Below, piece by piece: positions 10,201-19,690 of a DNA stretch of 64,000 nt. Under the pieces are notes generated by a model. The model searched no databases and was not told where the DNA came from. It was given only the letters and a program-made list of their open reading frames with translations. The position numbers and the translations under genes were made by a program. The stretch comes from Odontesthes bonariensis (Eukaryota; Chordata; Actinopteri; Atheriniformes; Atherinopsidae). Each line of letters opens with the position of its first letter. The first letter of the stretch is position 1. The stretch lies in NCBI RefSeq assembly GCF_027942865.1, contig NC_134509.1:17936267-18000266 (forward strand). The letters run 5' to 3'.

Positions 10201-13200
10201 AATAAATAAAGTGAAATAAACTAAACAGTAAAAAGCATTTATTTCAAGTTACAGTCTACACTTTAGACACATTGATAATGGCTGTAATCTAACCAGGACA
10301 TGTACACCTTGCATTCAAAATGTTAATGGCTTAAATCTAACCAGGAATGTACGCCTTGCAATCACACATAAGTACCCTAGCCAACCCAGAACTGGTTTGT
10401 TCACTTTGCAGCCCCCAACACAATAACCTGCTACAGTATGTGTCGTTGGGCTAAAATCAAATGACAACTAAATACCTAAACATAAGCTTTAGCATACATC
10501 AAAACATTGGAAACGTTTGTGTACATTGAACATCTCGTTAATCTAGTGTTTACAAAACAAGTCGCAGTTAATTACGTTGTCATTTTGGTCAAGAAGTGTC
10601 TAAATGCAATGTAATTACAACACACTAAAATGCATGACAAGAACCTTACCTTTGCCATACCAACGCTGTTATCATCACCAGAGCCACCTGGAGGCTTGTA
10701 GATGGCCAAGTCCTGCACCCAGCCACAGCAGAAAGTCTCGTACAATTCCAAAGATTTGTGACTTTTAAACTCCTGCATAGTGTAGTAACTTACACCAAAC
10801 ACAAGATAATTGACTATGTCCATATATGTGCACGGAGGTAACTGGTCCAGGTCTTTGTGCCATTCTGCTGCAGGGAGCTCGTAAGGATCAATATTTTGGA
10901 TGCTGGACAGTTTCTCCAAATACCGCTGCTTTGCGCTTGTAATAAGCTTGTCCCTGCAAGGTCCCTTTTCTTTCGCCTCATCTCTCTCCATTGCTTTGCT
11001 TTCTTTCTTTCTTTTGTATTCGTCTCTGCCCTGCCGAAATGACAAATGCGGGAGGATATCCGTTAAGTTAATGGCGTTGCCCCTGGCAACCAATAGATTC
11101 TTCTGCCAACATGGCCGATCGGCCGACCGGAGTCACGTGAGTTCTCATTCTCAATAGGCGCATTCCATCTGTAGGACCCTTTGGCAGTTCCTATAACCTT
11201 TTCAGGAACGGGGACATTTTTTCCCGTATTCGGACATACAGGAACTCGGGACCATCGCCCTCAGTTCCTGTAACCATTTAGCTCCTTCTCCGAGGCTGGG
11301 TCTGTTCTGGGTTCTATAGGAACACATCTGACGGAGGTGTTTGGTGGTCGGTAGCTACGCCGCTTGTCATGTTGTGACGGCTGAAATGTTTCCTCATAGG
11401 ACACGGACACAACCTGCGGGTGTTTAATAAGTTAAACTTACACGTCGCCTCCTTTGTCTGCGGCGCTCTGCTCTCCTTCCTTCATGAAACCAAGAAGTAT
11501 CGCCTGCGCTCGATCCTGCCTCTCTCCGTGTGCTCTTCCAGCCTCGACGTTAGACGCCCGATGTGATCGTCCATGATTAATATCACCATCATGCAGACCA
11601 TGAACACGGTGGCCTCCCCGCTCTCCATATTAGCTTCTTGGTGGTGTTTTTTTCTTCTCTCCTTACTTTTCGCGGGTTTTGTTTTGTTCTGTTTTGTTGT
11701 TGAATGTGGCGCTAAAGTAACACGTCGCTGTCGCAGACGGCTGCGCCGCATCAGTCTCTATTAGGGTCCCGACTCATGTGCGAATGCAAAATGAAACAGT
11801 TCCCCTGGGGAAGGGCAGTTATTAGAACAGAATTCCAGGTGGACCGTTCCTAGAACTGCGTTCTTAGAACTGCGTTCTTAGAACTGCTCTGTCCGAATGC
11901 GGCTTATATCTAGCTGGAACCGCTCAGCCTCGTACACCAGCTCAGGCTCCTTCCCCAACAGAGAGGTGACGTTCCACGTCTCAAGAGCCAGCTTCAGTAG
12001 CCGAGGATCAGACCGCCAAGGTCTCCACCTCCGGCTGCCACCCAACTCACATTGCACCCGAACAAACACATCATCTTCTAATGAACATTTCATGTTTTCT
12101 CCTGCAGATGCTCCAAAGCTTCCCTCTGTGTCAGTGAGTCCCTCTGCTGAGATAGAGGAGGGCAGTTCAGTGACTCTGACCTGCAGCAGTGATGCTGACC
12201 CAGCAGCTCAATACACCTGGTACAAGGAGGATCAAACACTGCATCAAGGAGCAGGAGGAAGCTACCGTTTCCCCTCCATCAGCTCTGAGGATAAAGGGAA
12301 CTACTACTGCAAGTGTGAGAATCAGTATGGATGGATCAACTCTTCATCTCTCTTCTTAAATGTTCAGTGTAAGTCACATGAGGCTGTTTTGTTTTATGAA
12401 ACAAAAGTCCTCCAATAATTTAGAATATTTCTAATAATTTCAGTGATGTGTTTCTGCATACATGTTCTCCAGATGCTCCAAAGCTTCCCTCTGTGTCAGT
12501 GAGTCCCTCTGCTGAGATAGAGGAGGGCAGTTCAGTGACTCTGACCTGCAGCAGTGATGCTAACCCAGCAGCTCAATACACCTGGTACAAGGAGGAGGAA
12601 GAGTCCCCAAAAGCTTCAGGACAGAACTTCACCATCGCTGACGTCAGACTTGAACACAGTGGAAATTATTCCTGTGAAGCTCAGAACACAAGAGGAAGTC
12701 AGAACTCCACAGTTCTTCTGACGGTTGTTCCAGGTGATCTTTTATATTCAGTTAATATTTCATGTGGTTTTAATGACTGATTGGCTGTGATGAGGTCATG
12801 TGACTCGGGTCGTTTTATTTCACAGTACCTAGAAGGTGCATGACCTCCTTCCAGATAATCTTCTTATAAAGTTCACATTCTACCAAAACTGTAAATATTC
12901 TGTAAATAACTATAATTTCATCATGTTTGATTTTCATATCTGAAAATCTGTGATGCTGCTTTTCTGTAAAAACATCTATTTTTTATCCAGAAGAATCACT
13001 TCAACATTTGATCCTCCTGAAGCTTCATCCATTTTCTTTTCCCAGTTAAACTGAAGTTGTTTTTAAATATCTAATTTGAAGAACTGAGGGTTGAACAGAC
13101 TGTAAACTCTCCTGAGGTAAATGTGTGATCTGTAACCTTCAGCTGCTTATATAATATTAATTTGGCTTTTTACTGAATTATCCAAGATATGAATCCACAA

Positions 13201-16200
13201 TGAAAATAATCAGCCACATCCCAATAGTGAGAAATAAGATTTTATAATTACAGCAGGTAATGAAATATATTGTCTGATGGTTTGTGTTCCAGATTATTTT
13301 AATGTAGTCTTTGCATGTGGTCCTGTAACACTCAGTCAAGTTAAGGTTCCTCCAATGGACACGAGAACATTACATTACATTACATTACGGTCATTTTGCA
13401 GACGCTTTTATCCAAAGCGACTTACAATAAGTGTGTTCCACATCGGTAGGCAAAAGAACTTCAGGTCACAAGAAATCATAAGTGCATTTCCTTCCAAAAC
13501 CAAACAGCTAAGAGCATAACTAGTGCCAGAGTAAATGCGATAAGTTAGGTACCTAGACAAATGGGAAGACAATTTAGAAAACAAAGACAATTTAGGAAAC
13601 AAATAAGTGCGTAAGGAGCTAGGACGAAACAGGTGATGTCCTAAGAGGGCGGATCAGGGTAGTGTTTCTGTGAAGAGGTGGGTTTTCAGCCTGCGGCGAA
13701 AGATGGGCAGCGACTCAGCTGTCCTGACATCAGTCGGGAAATCGTTCCACCATCGGGGTGCCAGAACAGAGAAAAGCCGTGACCGTGTCGATCGTGCTCA
13801 GGGACCGCTGAGTGACGGGGCAGCCAGGCGCCTGGAGAGCGAAGTGGTCGGGCGGGGGTGTAGGGCTTGACCATAGCCTGGAGGTATGAAGGAGCTGTTC
13901 CTTCCACTGCCCTGTAGGCGAGCACCAGAGTCTTAAACTGGATGCGAGCAGCTACGGGGAGCCAGTGTAGAGAGCGGAGAAGGGGAGTGGTGTGGGAGAA
14001 CTTGGGGAGGTTGAACACCAGACGAGCAGCAGCTTTCTGAACAAGCTCCAGAGGTCTGATGGCAGAAGCCGGGGCGCCAGCAAGGAGGGAGTTGCAGTAG
14101 TCCAGGCGGGAGATGACAAGAGCCTGGATGAGCTCCTGTGCTGCCTTGTCGGTGAGGAAGGGGCGAATCCTCCGGATGTTGTAGAGGAGGAATCGGCAGG
14201 AACTGGTCACTGATGCGATGTTTGGCGAGAACGACAGTTGGTCGTCCAGGGTCACACCCAGATTCCTCGCGGTCCGAGTTGACGTCACCACGGAGTCATC
14301 CATGGTGATGGCCAGATCTCGGAATGGGCAGCCGTTCCCCGAGAGAAACACCAGCTCAGTCTTGTCCAGGTTGAGCTTAAGGTGGTGCATCGACATCCAC
14401 CCTGAGATGTCTGCCAGGCACGCAGCAATGCGTGCTTCCACTTGGGTGTCAGAAGGGGGAAAAGACAGAATCAGCTGGGTGTCGTCTGCATAGCAGTGGT
14501 AGGAAAAGTTATGGGAGTGGATGACAGAACCAAGAGATGATGTGTAGAGGAAGAAAAGAAGAGGACCCAAGACCGAACGTTGGGGAACCCCAGTGGTGAG
14601 CCTACGTGGCTTCGACACAGATCCTCTCAGTGTGACCTGGTAGAAGCGATCTGTCAGGTAGGATGAGAACATAGAGAGTGCAGAGCCAGAAACCCCCATT
14701 CCCTCCAGGGTAGAGAGAAGGATGTCGTGGTTCACTGTGTCAAATGCTGCAGACAGGTCCAGGGTTAGGGTTAGGGTCCAGGAGAATCAGGACAGAGGAG
14801 AGAGAGTTAGCTCGAGCAGTTTGGAGTGATTCAGTTACTGCTAGAAGGGCCGTCTCAGTTGAGTGGCCCACCTTGAACCCGGACTGGTGGGGGTCCAAGA
14901 GGTTGTTCTGGTGGAGGTAAGAGGACAGTTGTTTAGCACGTTCAAGAGTTTTGTTAAGAAAGGGTAGAAGGAATACCGGTCTGTGGGTCAAGAGCTCTCT
15001 GAAGGGTCAAGAGCTGGTTTCTTTAGAAGAGGAGTGACTCTGGCAGTCCTGAAAGCAGAAGGAAAAGAGCCTGATGTCAAAGACGTGTTAATGAGGTGGG
15101 TCAGGTAAGGAAGAAGATCAGGGGCAGCAGAATGAAGGAGAGGGGAAGGGAATGGGTCAAGGGAACATGTGGTGGGGCAGCTGGATGTTACAAGGTGAAG
15201 GACCTGATTTGCAGAGAGGGGAGAGAAGTGGGGCAGAGAGGGAGGTGAGGGAGAAGGTGGTAGGGAGGGAGGAGTGGGAGAGCGACAAGTGTGGGTGGTG
15301 TGGACAGCTGGGGGTTGAGGGAAGGAAGATCAGATATCGTTAACCTTCTTGTCAAAGAAGTCGGCGAAATCGTCAGGGAGGAGGAGGGAAGAGGGGTTTG
15401 GGGTTGGAGGAGGGCCGAGAAAGTTTGAAAGAGTTTTTTGGGGTTGGAAGCAGAAGTTTGAATTTTGTTACAGAAGAAGGCAGTTTTTGCAGCAGAGAGA
15501 GAGGAGGAAAAAGTGGAAAGCAAGGACTGGAAGGCAAGAAGGTCCTCAGGGTTTTTACTTTTCCTCCATTTGCGCTCAGCCACCATCAAGCTCCACCTCT
15601 CAGTACGCACTTAGTCCGACAGCCAAGGGGCAGGTGGAGCTGAGCGTGCAGGCCTGGAGGCGCTAGAACAGTGCCTGGTGAAGATAAGGTCCAGTATGTA
15701 ACATAAATAGTTTGTTTGATAGACCCTTAAATACGACTCTTTCTGGTGTCCTGTAAAGTACCGCCCCTACAAGCCGCAGGAGGGAAATACGACTTCTTTA
15801 AGTGTTTCCACATCAGAGCAGACGTTGTTCTCTTTCATTTAAAAAGCTACAAAGTCCTCATAAGAAGGAAGGAGGGTGGTTGGATGTAGCAGCGGCACAG
15901 ACTGCTTTCAATCATGCACCTCTATGTGAGGTGAGATCAAGACCAACATACGACAACTCTTTCCTCTTCTCTGACTTCCATTCAGTCTATAATATAGCAT
16001 CACATTACATCATCCATCCATTTGAACCTTTTTTTTTTATATATATATTTTTTGGGGCTTTTTTATGCCTTTAATGGATAGACAGTTGGAGAGAGACAGG
16101 AAACAGGGGGCAGAGAGATGGTGAAGACATGCAGCAAAGGGCCATCCGGTGCGGGACTCGAACCGGGGCCAGCTGCAGCGAGGACTGTAGCCTCTGTACA

Positions 16201-18165
16201 TAGGGCGGCTGCTTAACCCACTACGCCACCGCCCGCATCCATCTGAACCTTAACTGGGTCCGGACAGTCTAAGCAGAGATCCCCAGACCTCCCTCTGCCC
16301 AGCCTCCTCCTCCAGCTCTTTCTGGGGGATACCGAGTTGTTCCCAGGCCAACCGAGGGATACAGTCTCTCCAGCAGCTCCTGAGTCAAACTCCTCCCGGT
16401 AGAACATGTCCGAAACACCTCAGTAGGCAGGCGTCCTGACCAGATACCTGAACCACATCAACTGGCTCTTTTCGATGCAGAGGGGCAGCAGCTCCACTCT
16501 GGGCCCCTCCTGGATGACCCAGCTCCTAAGGGTGAGCCCAGCGACCCTTTGGAGGGTCATGACCATCATGACCATCGGTCAGGGTTGGAATGTAGATCGA
16601 ATGGTGAATTGACAGCTTCACCTTCTCTCTTCACCACAACAGACCGGTCCAACACCAGCAGTACTGCAGATGCTGCCCCACTCCACCTGCCAATCTGCCG
16701 CTCCTTTATACCCCTACTCGTGAACAAGACTCTAAGATACTTAAAATCCCCCACTTCAGGCAGTGACTCATCCCCAGCCTGAAGTGGGCAGAAGATTTGG
16801 GCCAACAAACTGTCATTAGGAGCATAAACGCAAGCAACAGTCAGCCCTTTCCCCGACCCAAAGGTGCAGGCAGACCACCCTTTCATCCACCAGGGAAAAC
16901 TCCAACATTTGAGCCCACAAACGGGGAGCTGCAGGTCAGCCAACCCCCGCTTCCACCTTTCACCCAGGGCAGCTCCAGAGTGGATAGAAGTCCAGCCTCT
17001 GTCCAGTAGATTGGTTCCAGATAATAACACAACATTATTTCACTGAAACACTTTTATTGTTTCCTGGTTGGCTTCAGGCAGTAACATGACTGTGTTAGGG
17101 TCAGAAAACAATCATATTTAGGAATAAAATACATTCTTTTTACCAGGCGTTCATCAGCATCATCAACACCATTTTTCTCATGCTGTTGCTCTCACGACCA
17201 CTAGAGGTCTCCTGTTCTTTGAACATAATTATAGATAGATAGATAGATAAATAGATCAATCTATCAGGGGTTGTGTTTCTTGTTTTGTGGGTCCAATGAG
17301 GACAAACCTGCTGTCAAACTCGATGACGTGTCAGAGCCTGATTCTGATCCATGTTTGTTCAGGAGCAGTACAATCTACAGCTGCTGCAGTAACTGCTGCT
17401 GTTCTGCTGCCTCTCGTCTTCCTCTCTGCCTGTCTGTGGATCCGGTGAGCAGCTCTGTTACATTATTGTTCATTAAACTCATTCAGTCATGTTCAGAGTT
17501 CATATGTTCAGCTTTCGTTCATCATCGATTCTCCTGAGCAGAACAAAGAGGACCTCCAATGGATCATCTGAGCCTGAGCTCAGAGCAGACGGCAGGGAAC
17601 AGGTGAGGACACTTGTATCATTGTGGTAGAAAACTACAACATTTGGCTTTGGACTCATTATTCTGTTGTAGAACTAAAAACTGACTCCACTGAGAAGAGC
17701 CTCCCTTTGCTGTTTGCTGTCCTTCTTTAACTTCCATGTGTTTTACCACATGTGAAGTGTGTTGGTGGTCAGGGAAAGCCAGAGGAGCAGGATGAGCCTC
17801 AGTATGCCAGCGTCCACTTCAGCAACAACCAGGCAGATCCTATGTACTCCAACAACAGAGCAGCTCAGCCTCACAGACACTCAGAGGAAGTTACTGAGTA
17901 CGCTGTTGTCAGGTTTCACAGAGTCAGTCCAGCCCCAAGGTGAGCAGCTCCTCACACTCTGACATCACCACACAGACTCATTTCTGCTGCATCTTCCTGC
18001 TCTGTTGTTACGTTTTCATCATTCATGGGATTCAATGGGAATGACATCATTTACTGCTGTATCTGCACAGTCAGCTGATTTCTCTTTTTGTCTCCCTGAA
18101 CCAGAGCTGAGGAAACCAGAGAGGATGCATCCGTGTTGTACAGCACCATCAACAAAACCAGATGA
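4205..18165 (+). CDS. CD22-like/Siglec-type inhibitory receptor, copy A (12 exons)
   Basis: Exons: 4205-4259, 4942-5289, 5385-5612, 5875-6138, 7013-7273, 7378-7641, 12108-12368, 12473-12733, 17363-17444, 17542-17602, 17773-17939, 18105-18165. The joined length is 2313 bases, or 770 residues plus stop. All junctions agree in phase (Ig exons are 1-1). Domain order is signal peptide, V-set, Ig d2, five C2 domains, transmembrane helix, and a tail with four tyrosine motifs. Siglecs such as CD22 bind sialic acid on the B-cell surface and recruit SHP phosphatases through phosphorylated ITIMs; that role is inferred from the family. The start has Kozak-like context (GCAGCCATGA) and directly opens a hydrophobic leader. 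The seventh and ninth exons follow large transposon-filled introns. Expression and splicing are not shown by sequence alone. Confidence 0.9.
4942..5289 (+). CDS. Copy A exon 2: Siglec-type V-set Ig domain
   Basis: The exon follows acceptor TTACAG and ends at donor GTAACA. It encodes a V-set domain with an A-strand Cys (SICAVKG), a B-strand Cys (VEISCTY), a C-strand [14 protein letters not shown], an E-strand Cys ([10 protein letters not shown]), DSAQY before the F strand, and YKFRF. In Siglecs the B- and E-strand Cys form an intrasheet disulfide, and an F-strand Arg binds sialic acid; both are present here. An NRT glycosylation sequon precedes the first Cys. Copies B and C lack the E-strand Cys and the sequon. 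Confidence 0.9.
5385..5612 (+). CDS. Copy A exon 3: second Ig domain (d2)
   Basis: It starts after TTCAG with [10 protein letters not shown] and contains WAELKCHSS and [17 protein letters not shown], giving the Cys pair expected of a compact C2-type domain. The donor GTGAGT at 5613 gives phase 1 and joins to YAPKLP of the next exon. In Siglecs d2 packs against the V domain and is often linked to it by a disulfide. The extra Cys in KECPS could take part, but that is inference. Confidence 0.82.
5875..6138 (+). CDS. Copy A exon 4: C2 Ig domain 1
   Basis: With the split codon it begins [16 protein letters not shown], followed by [20 protein letters not shown] and [14 protein letters not shown]. 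It ends at donor GTGAGT. The protein is identical to that of exon 6, and the following intron is also nearly identical, which shows internal duplication or conversion. Confidence 0.9.
7013..7273 (+). CDS. Copy A exon 5: C2 Ig domain 2
   Basis: The same opening as exon 4, but with the distinct C-terminal half [17 protein letters not shown] and [11 protein letters not shown], then the NSS sequon. It ends at donor GTAAGT. It is paired with exon 7 as the second member of the duplicated module. Confidence 0.9.
7378..7641 (+). CDS. Copy A exon 6: C2 Ig domain 3
   Basis: The translation is identical to exon 4 across the whole domain. It is separated from exon 5 by a short intron of 104 bases. The next intron is expanded by nested transposons (8052-12060). 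Confidence 0.9.
9006..9246 (+). CDS. THAP zinc-finger fragment of the transposon (unit A)
   Basis: From [13 protein letters not shown] the frame shows the C2CH THAP pattern: CCVKNC, then FFRFPKW and [16 protein letters not shown] domains are DNA-binding modules of several DNA transposases and of host THAP proteins. A second piece at about 9580-9688 reads [13 protein letters not shown], the usual continuation, but joining it to the first by the visible GT and AG would give a stop. I therefore do not claim an intact spliced gene. Equivalent frames are at 36804-37046 and 61311-61553. Confidence 0.6.
10650..11093 (-). CDS. First exon of YqaJ/SWIM-type transposon gene (unit A)
   Basis: It starts [19 protein letters not shown] and contains [29 protein letters not shown], and [19 protein letters not shown], ending at a minus-strand GT donor (GTAAGG). 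The SHKSLELY and GWV pattern is typical of the N-terminal part of fish proteins with a SWIM-type finger and a YqaJ nuclease domain, as encoded by ISL2EU elements. The downstream exons are absent. The frame is open across 148 codons here and in unit C. Confidence 0.55.
11157..11903 (-). mobile_element. Harbinger-like element remnant (unit A)
   Basis: The edges resemble imperfect inverted ends (GGCGCATTCC on the left, GAATGCGGC on the right). A minus-strand frame reads [19 protein letters not shown], ending [11 protein letters not shown], which is like the N-terminus of PIF/Harbinger transposases. No DDE core remains. A 14-base direct duplication (GAACTGCGTTCTTA) near the right end is present in A and single in B. 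Confidence 0.5.
12108..12368 (+). CDS. Copy A exon 7: C2 Ig domain 4
   Basis: A near copy of exon 5. Differences include Lys to Glu (AEIEEGSS), Asn to Asp (SSDADP), HQGAGG for HHGAGG, and [11 protein letters not shown]. It follows the acceptor CTGCAG just 47 bases after the end of the transposon block. Confidence 0.9.
12473..12733 (+). CDS. Copy A exon 8: membrane-proximal C2 Ig domain 5
   Basis: It opens like the other C2 exons, then diverges: [20 protein letters not shown] and [15 protein letters not shown]. Three N-glycosylation sequons are visible (NFT, NYS, NST). It ends in phase 1 at GTGATC and joins in frame to the transmembrane exon 4.6 kb downstream. Confidence 0.9.
13366..15663 (-). 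mobile_element. L2-clade LINE in intron 8 (unit A)
   Basis: A minus-strand reverse transcriptase is open from about 14735 to 13686 and reads [44 protein letters not shown] and [22 protein letters not shown] is the catalytic motif of the polymerase. Upstream pieces ([31 protein letters not shown]) are in other frames. The 3' end at the left carries the fish L2 tail (TTTATCCAAAGCGACTTAC) and an ACATT repeat. A telomere-like insertion at 14761-14778 breaks the frame. Confidence 0.85.
14761..14778 (-). repeat. Telomere-like insertion in the L2 reverse transcriptase (unit A)
   Basis: AGGGTTAGGGTTAGGGTCC sits inside the coding sequence where L2 normally reads straight from LILLD into the AFDTVNH region. 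The surrounding GGTCC is doubled. The insertion shifts frame. The same site in unit B (42538-42555) has it too. Confidence 0.7.
16052..16237 (-). mobile_element. tRNA-derived SINE (unit A)
   Basis: Reverse orientation of the family seen at 2052: B box complement GACTCGAACC near 16155, A-box complement CTTAACCCACTACGCCACC near 16212-16230. It is inserted between the L2 and the LINE fragment in intron 8. Confidence 0.8.
16241..17025 (-). mobile_element. Internally deleted LINE fragment (unit A)
   Basis: A minus-strand frame begins like an APE endonuclease ([28 protein letters not shown]) and jumps directly into reverse-transcriptase C-terminal sequence ([32 protein letters not shown]). It belongs to the same broad family as the 8052 element, with the middle lost. 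Unit B equivalent: 44030-44814. Confidence 0.75.
17231..17256 (+). repeat. ATAG microsatellite
   Basis: About six ATAG/ATAA units in intron 8, just upstream of the transmembrane exon. Also at 45020-45045. Confidence 0.8.
17363..17444 (+). CDS. Copy A exon 9: transmembrane helix
   Basis: Read in the phase set by exon 8 it encodes [19 protein letters not shown] then LSACLWIR, about 23 hydrophobic residues with no charge and a basic stop-transfer end (R, then TKRT in the next exon). The lack of a buried Lys or Arg fits an inhibitory receptor rather than an adaptor-coupled activating one. The donor is GTGAGC. Confidence 0.85.
17542..17602 (+). CDS. Copy A exon 10: juxtamembrane cytoplasmic exon
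   Basis: A 61-base exon encoding [20 protein letters not shown]. The acceptor is GAGCAG and the donor GTGAGG. The basic start is typical directly inside the membrane. Confidence 0.8.
17773..17939 (+). CDS. Copy A exon 11: cytoplasmic tyrosine motifs
   Basis: It encodes three tyrosine motifs. EPQYASV is ITIM-like with Pro at -2. DPMYSNN has a YxN core that could suit a Grb2-type SH2 domain. VTEYAVV matches the ITSM pattern TxYxxV. The donor is GTGAGC. The acceptor could instead be the AG at 17756-17757, which would add five residues in frame. Copy B has DPLYSNI at the second tyrosine. Confidence 0.82.
18105..18165 (+). CDS. Copy A exon 12: last exon with ITIM
   Basis: It completes the split Arg codon and encodes [19 protein letters not shown] followed by TGA. 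VLYSTI fits the ITIM pattern [SIVL]xYxx[ILV]. Copy B has the same sequence at 45894-45954. Confidence 0.82.
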
Positions 18166-18491
18166 ACACAACAGGAATTTCTCAGCTGAAACTTTAAATT
18201 TTTTCTCTCTTTTTAAATCTCATTTGAGCTTAAATCTAATTGTTACATGTCATACATCTGCTGTAATGTTTATAGAGAGATTTAACTCATTTCAGGGTCT
18301 GTGTCTCTGACGTTTGAGTTGTTGACTTTTTTATTCTTATTTTATTGTATATTTATCATATCTTTTGGCACTTATTTTTATTGACTTATTATTACTTCTT
18401 GTACTTATTCGGTCTTTATTGCTCTTTTGTCTTTTATCTCCTCTTCTGTACAGCACTGTGGTCCACTGTGGTTATTTTAAGGTGCTGTAGA

Positions 18492-18497
18492 AATAAA
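18492..18497 (+). terminator. Polyadenylation signal, copy A
   Basis: AATAAA in the context GTAGAAATAAAGCTGG, 327 bases after the stop codon and just before the left end of the hAT element. The equivalent in copy B is at 46281. Confidence 0.7.
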
Positions 18498-19602
18498 GCT
18501 GGATTGGATACAAACACAAAGTGTAACTTCATCTGAAAAAGCTCCAACAGTGCAGTGTTAATTTCGTCAGCTTTTTTTAATTTAGTCTTAGTCACAATGT
18601 CGAAAATCAATTTTAGTCTTAGTCAAATTTTAGTAATTTTAGTCAACACTGTACATAACAGAACTTCTCCACACATGGCGGCATGATCAATCATTATCAT
18701 GCAGGTTGTTTTGTTGTCCTTCGCGTTGTAAACGAAATGGCTCCATTCATCCAGGGGGGTATTCCACGAAGCTGGCTTAGCGGAAAGCCTGGCTTATTTC
18801 GCTACTTCTGGCTAAATTTAGCGAGAGTTCCGTTCCATAAAGGTGGCTTATTTGAACGCTCGCTGAGTAACCATGGTACTTTATGCTGCTGAACTAGCCT
18901 GGTCCCTGGCAGGCTAAAGTTGAAGCTTAGCTTAGCTGCAACTAAAAAAATGCTGAAACAGACTCCCGAAAGAAATGTTCACCAAGAATTCTGCGCTCCC
19001 GCAATCATGTCTAAAAAACGAAACAAAAACTGTGGTTATCATATCACCACTTTCACTGTCTCGAAAAATCAATCAGTCGGTGCCAGTGCAACTAAAGAAA
19101 CGCAACTATACACACGTATTGAACATGAAATTAAATGAGAGAGAACATGGTATTCATTAAAACTAATCAATACCTAACAAACATCCGATATACACCCACG
19201 TAGGACCCGACTCAGAAAAATGGGGGACAGGTAATAATGTTAATGATACAAATTATTGAAAGCTCCTTTCAAAACACTCAAGGACTGTACAAACAAGATA
19301 TTAGATAAAACGCAGGAATTAAAACATCATACCATATTAAAAATACACAGAACGGAGCAATCACTGTAGGTAAGCAAAGTTAAACGGATGGGTTTTGAGT
19401 TAAGACTTGAACAGAGGGAGAGTGTCAGTATTGCGAATGTCGGGGGGGGGGGGGGGGACCTCTGTCCTTTCAGGCTGCTGCTCCACATTTACAGTAGCCG
19501 ATAATGTAAAACAACCTACTGGCTGAAGTATTTGCATTAAGTTCATCATCTCCCTCAGGCTTCCCTAATGTTATCGGTGCACTTCACTGTACCCATGTAC
19601 GC

Positions 19603-19690
19603 ATCCAAGGCAAGGCAATTTGTAGAGCACAATTCGTACACAAGGCAATTCAAAGTGCTTTACAGCTACATCAAATCACAAGAAGGCAAT
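19603..19690 (-). mobile_element. Short LINE 3' tail
   Basis: AAGGCAAGGCAATTTGTAGA and AATTCAAAGTGCTTTACAGC are the reverse complement of the typical fish L2/Rex LINE terminus (TGTAAAGCACTTTGAATT). Only the tail remains. Confidence 0.5.

Larger units (their letters stand above)
8846..11157. mobile_element. ISL2EU-like DNA transposon with THAP and YqaJ-type genes (unit A)
   Basis: Ends are the 14-base inverted repeat CTATTGAGAATGAG (8846-8859) and CTCATTCTCAATAG (11144-11157). Two convergent coding pieces start near the ends: a THAP zinc finger on + and an exon resembling YqaJ-associated fish proteins on -. A two-gene layout of that kind is known for ISL2EU transposons, so the assignment is by architecture. 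The transposase core and YqaJ nuclease core are missing, so this is an internally deleted copy. No clear target duplication was found. Confidence 0.6.
8052..12060 (-). mobile_element. LINE fragment with nested DNA transposons (unit A)
   Basis: Minus-strand non-LTR retrotransposon in the intron between exons 6 and 7. The left part, 8052-8845, encodes reverse-transcriptase pieces ([26 protein letters not shown], where units B and C have LFADDVV) and an APE endonuclease ([19 protein letters not shown]). The right part, about 11904-12060, encodes the start of APE ([18 protein letters not shown]). Between them sit an ISL2EU-like element and a Harbinger-like remnant. The clade may be I/Nimb but is not certain. 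The element carries internal deletions and cannot be active. Confidence 0.8.
5875..12472 (+). repeat. Duplicated two-exon C2 module in copy A
   Basis: Module 1 is 5875-7377 (exons 4 and 5 with introns). Module 2 is 7378-12472 (exons 6 and 7) and is interrupted by transposons at 8052-12060. The first parts of the introns after exons 4 and 6 match almost base for base (6139 onward and 7642 onward). The same arrangement is at 32862-40249 and begins at 57369 in copies B and C, so the module duplicated before the gene did. Confidence 0.88.

Noticed and set aside
13992-14493. Plus-strand open frames across the L2 region
   Set aside because: They are antisense to a clear L2 reverse transcriptase and show no domain of their own.
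15349-15666. Overlapping plus-strand frames rich in Arg, Gly and Lys
   Set aside because: They are antisense shadows of the L2 sequence reading [11 protein letters not shown] on the minus strand.
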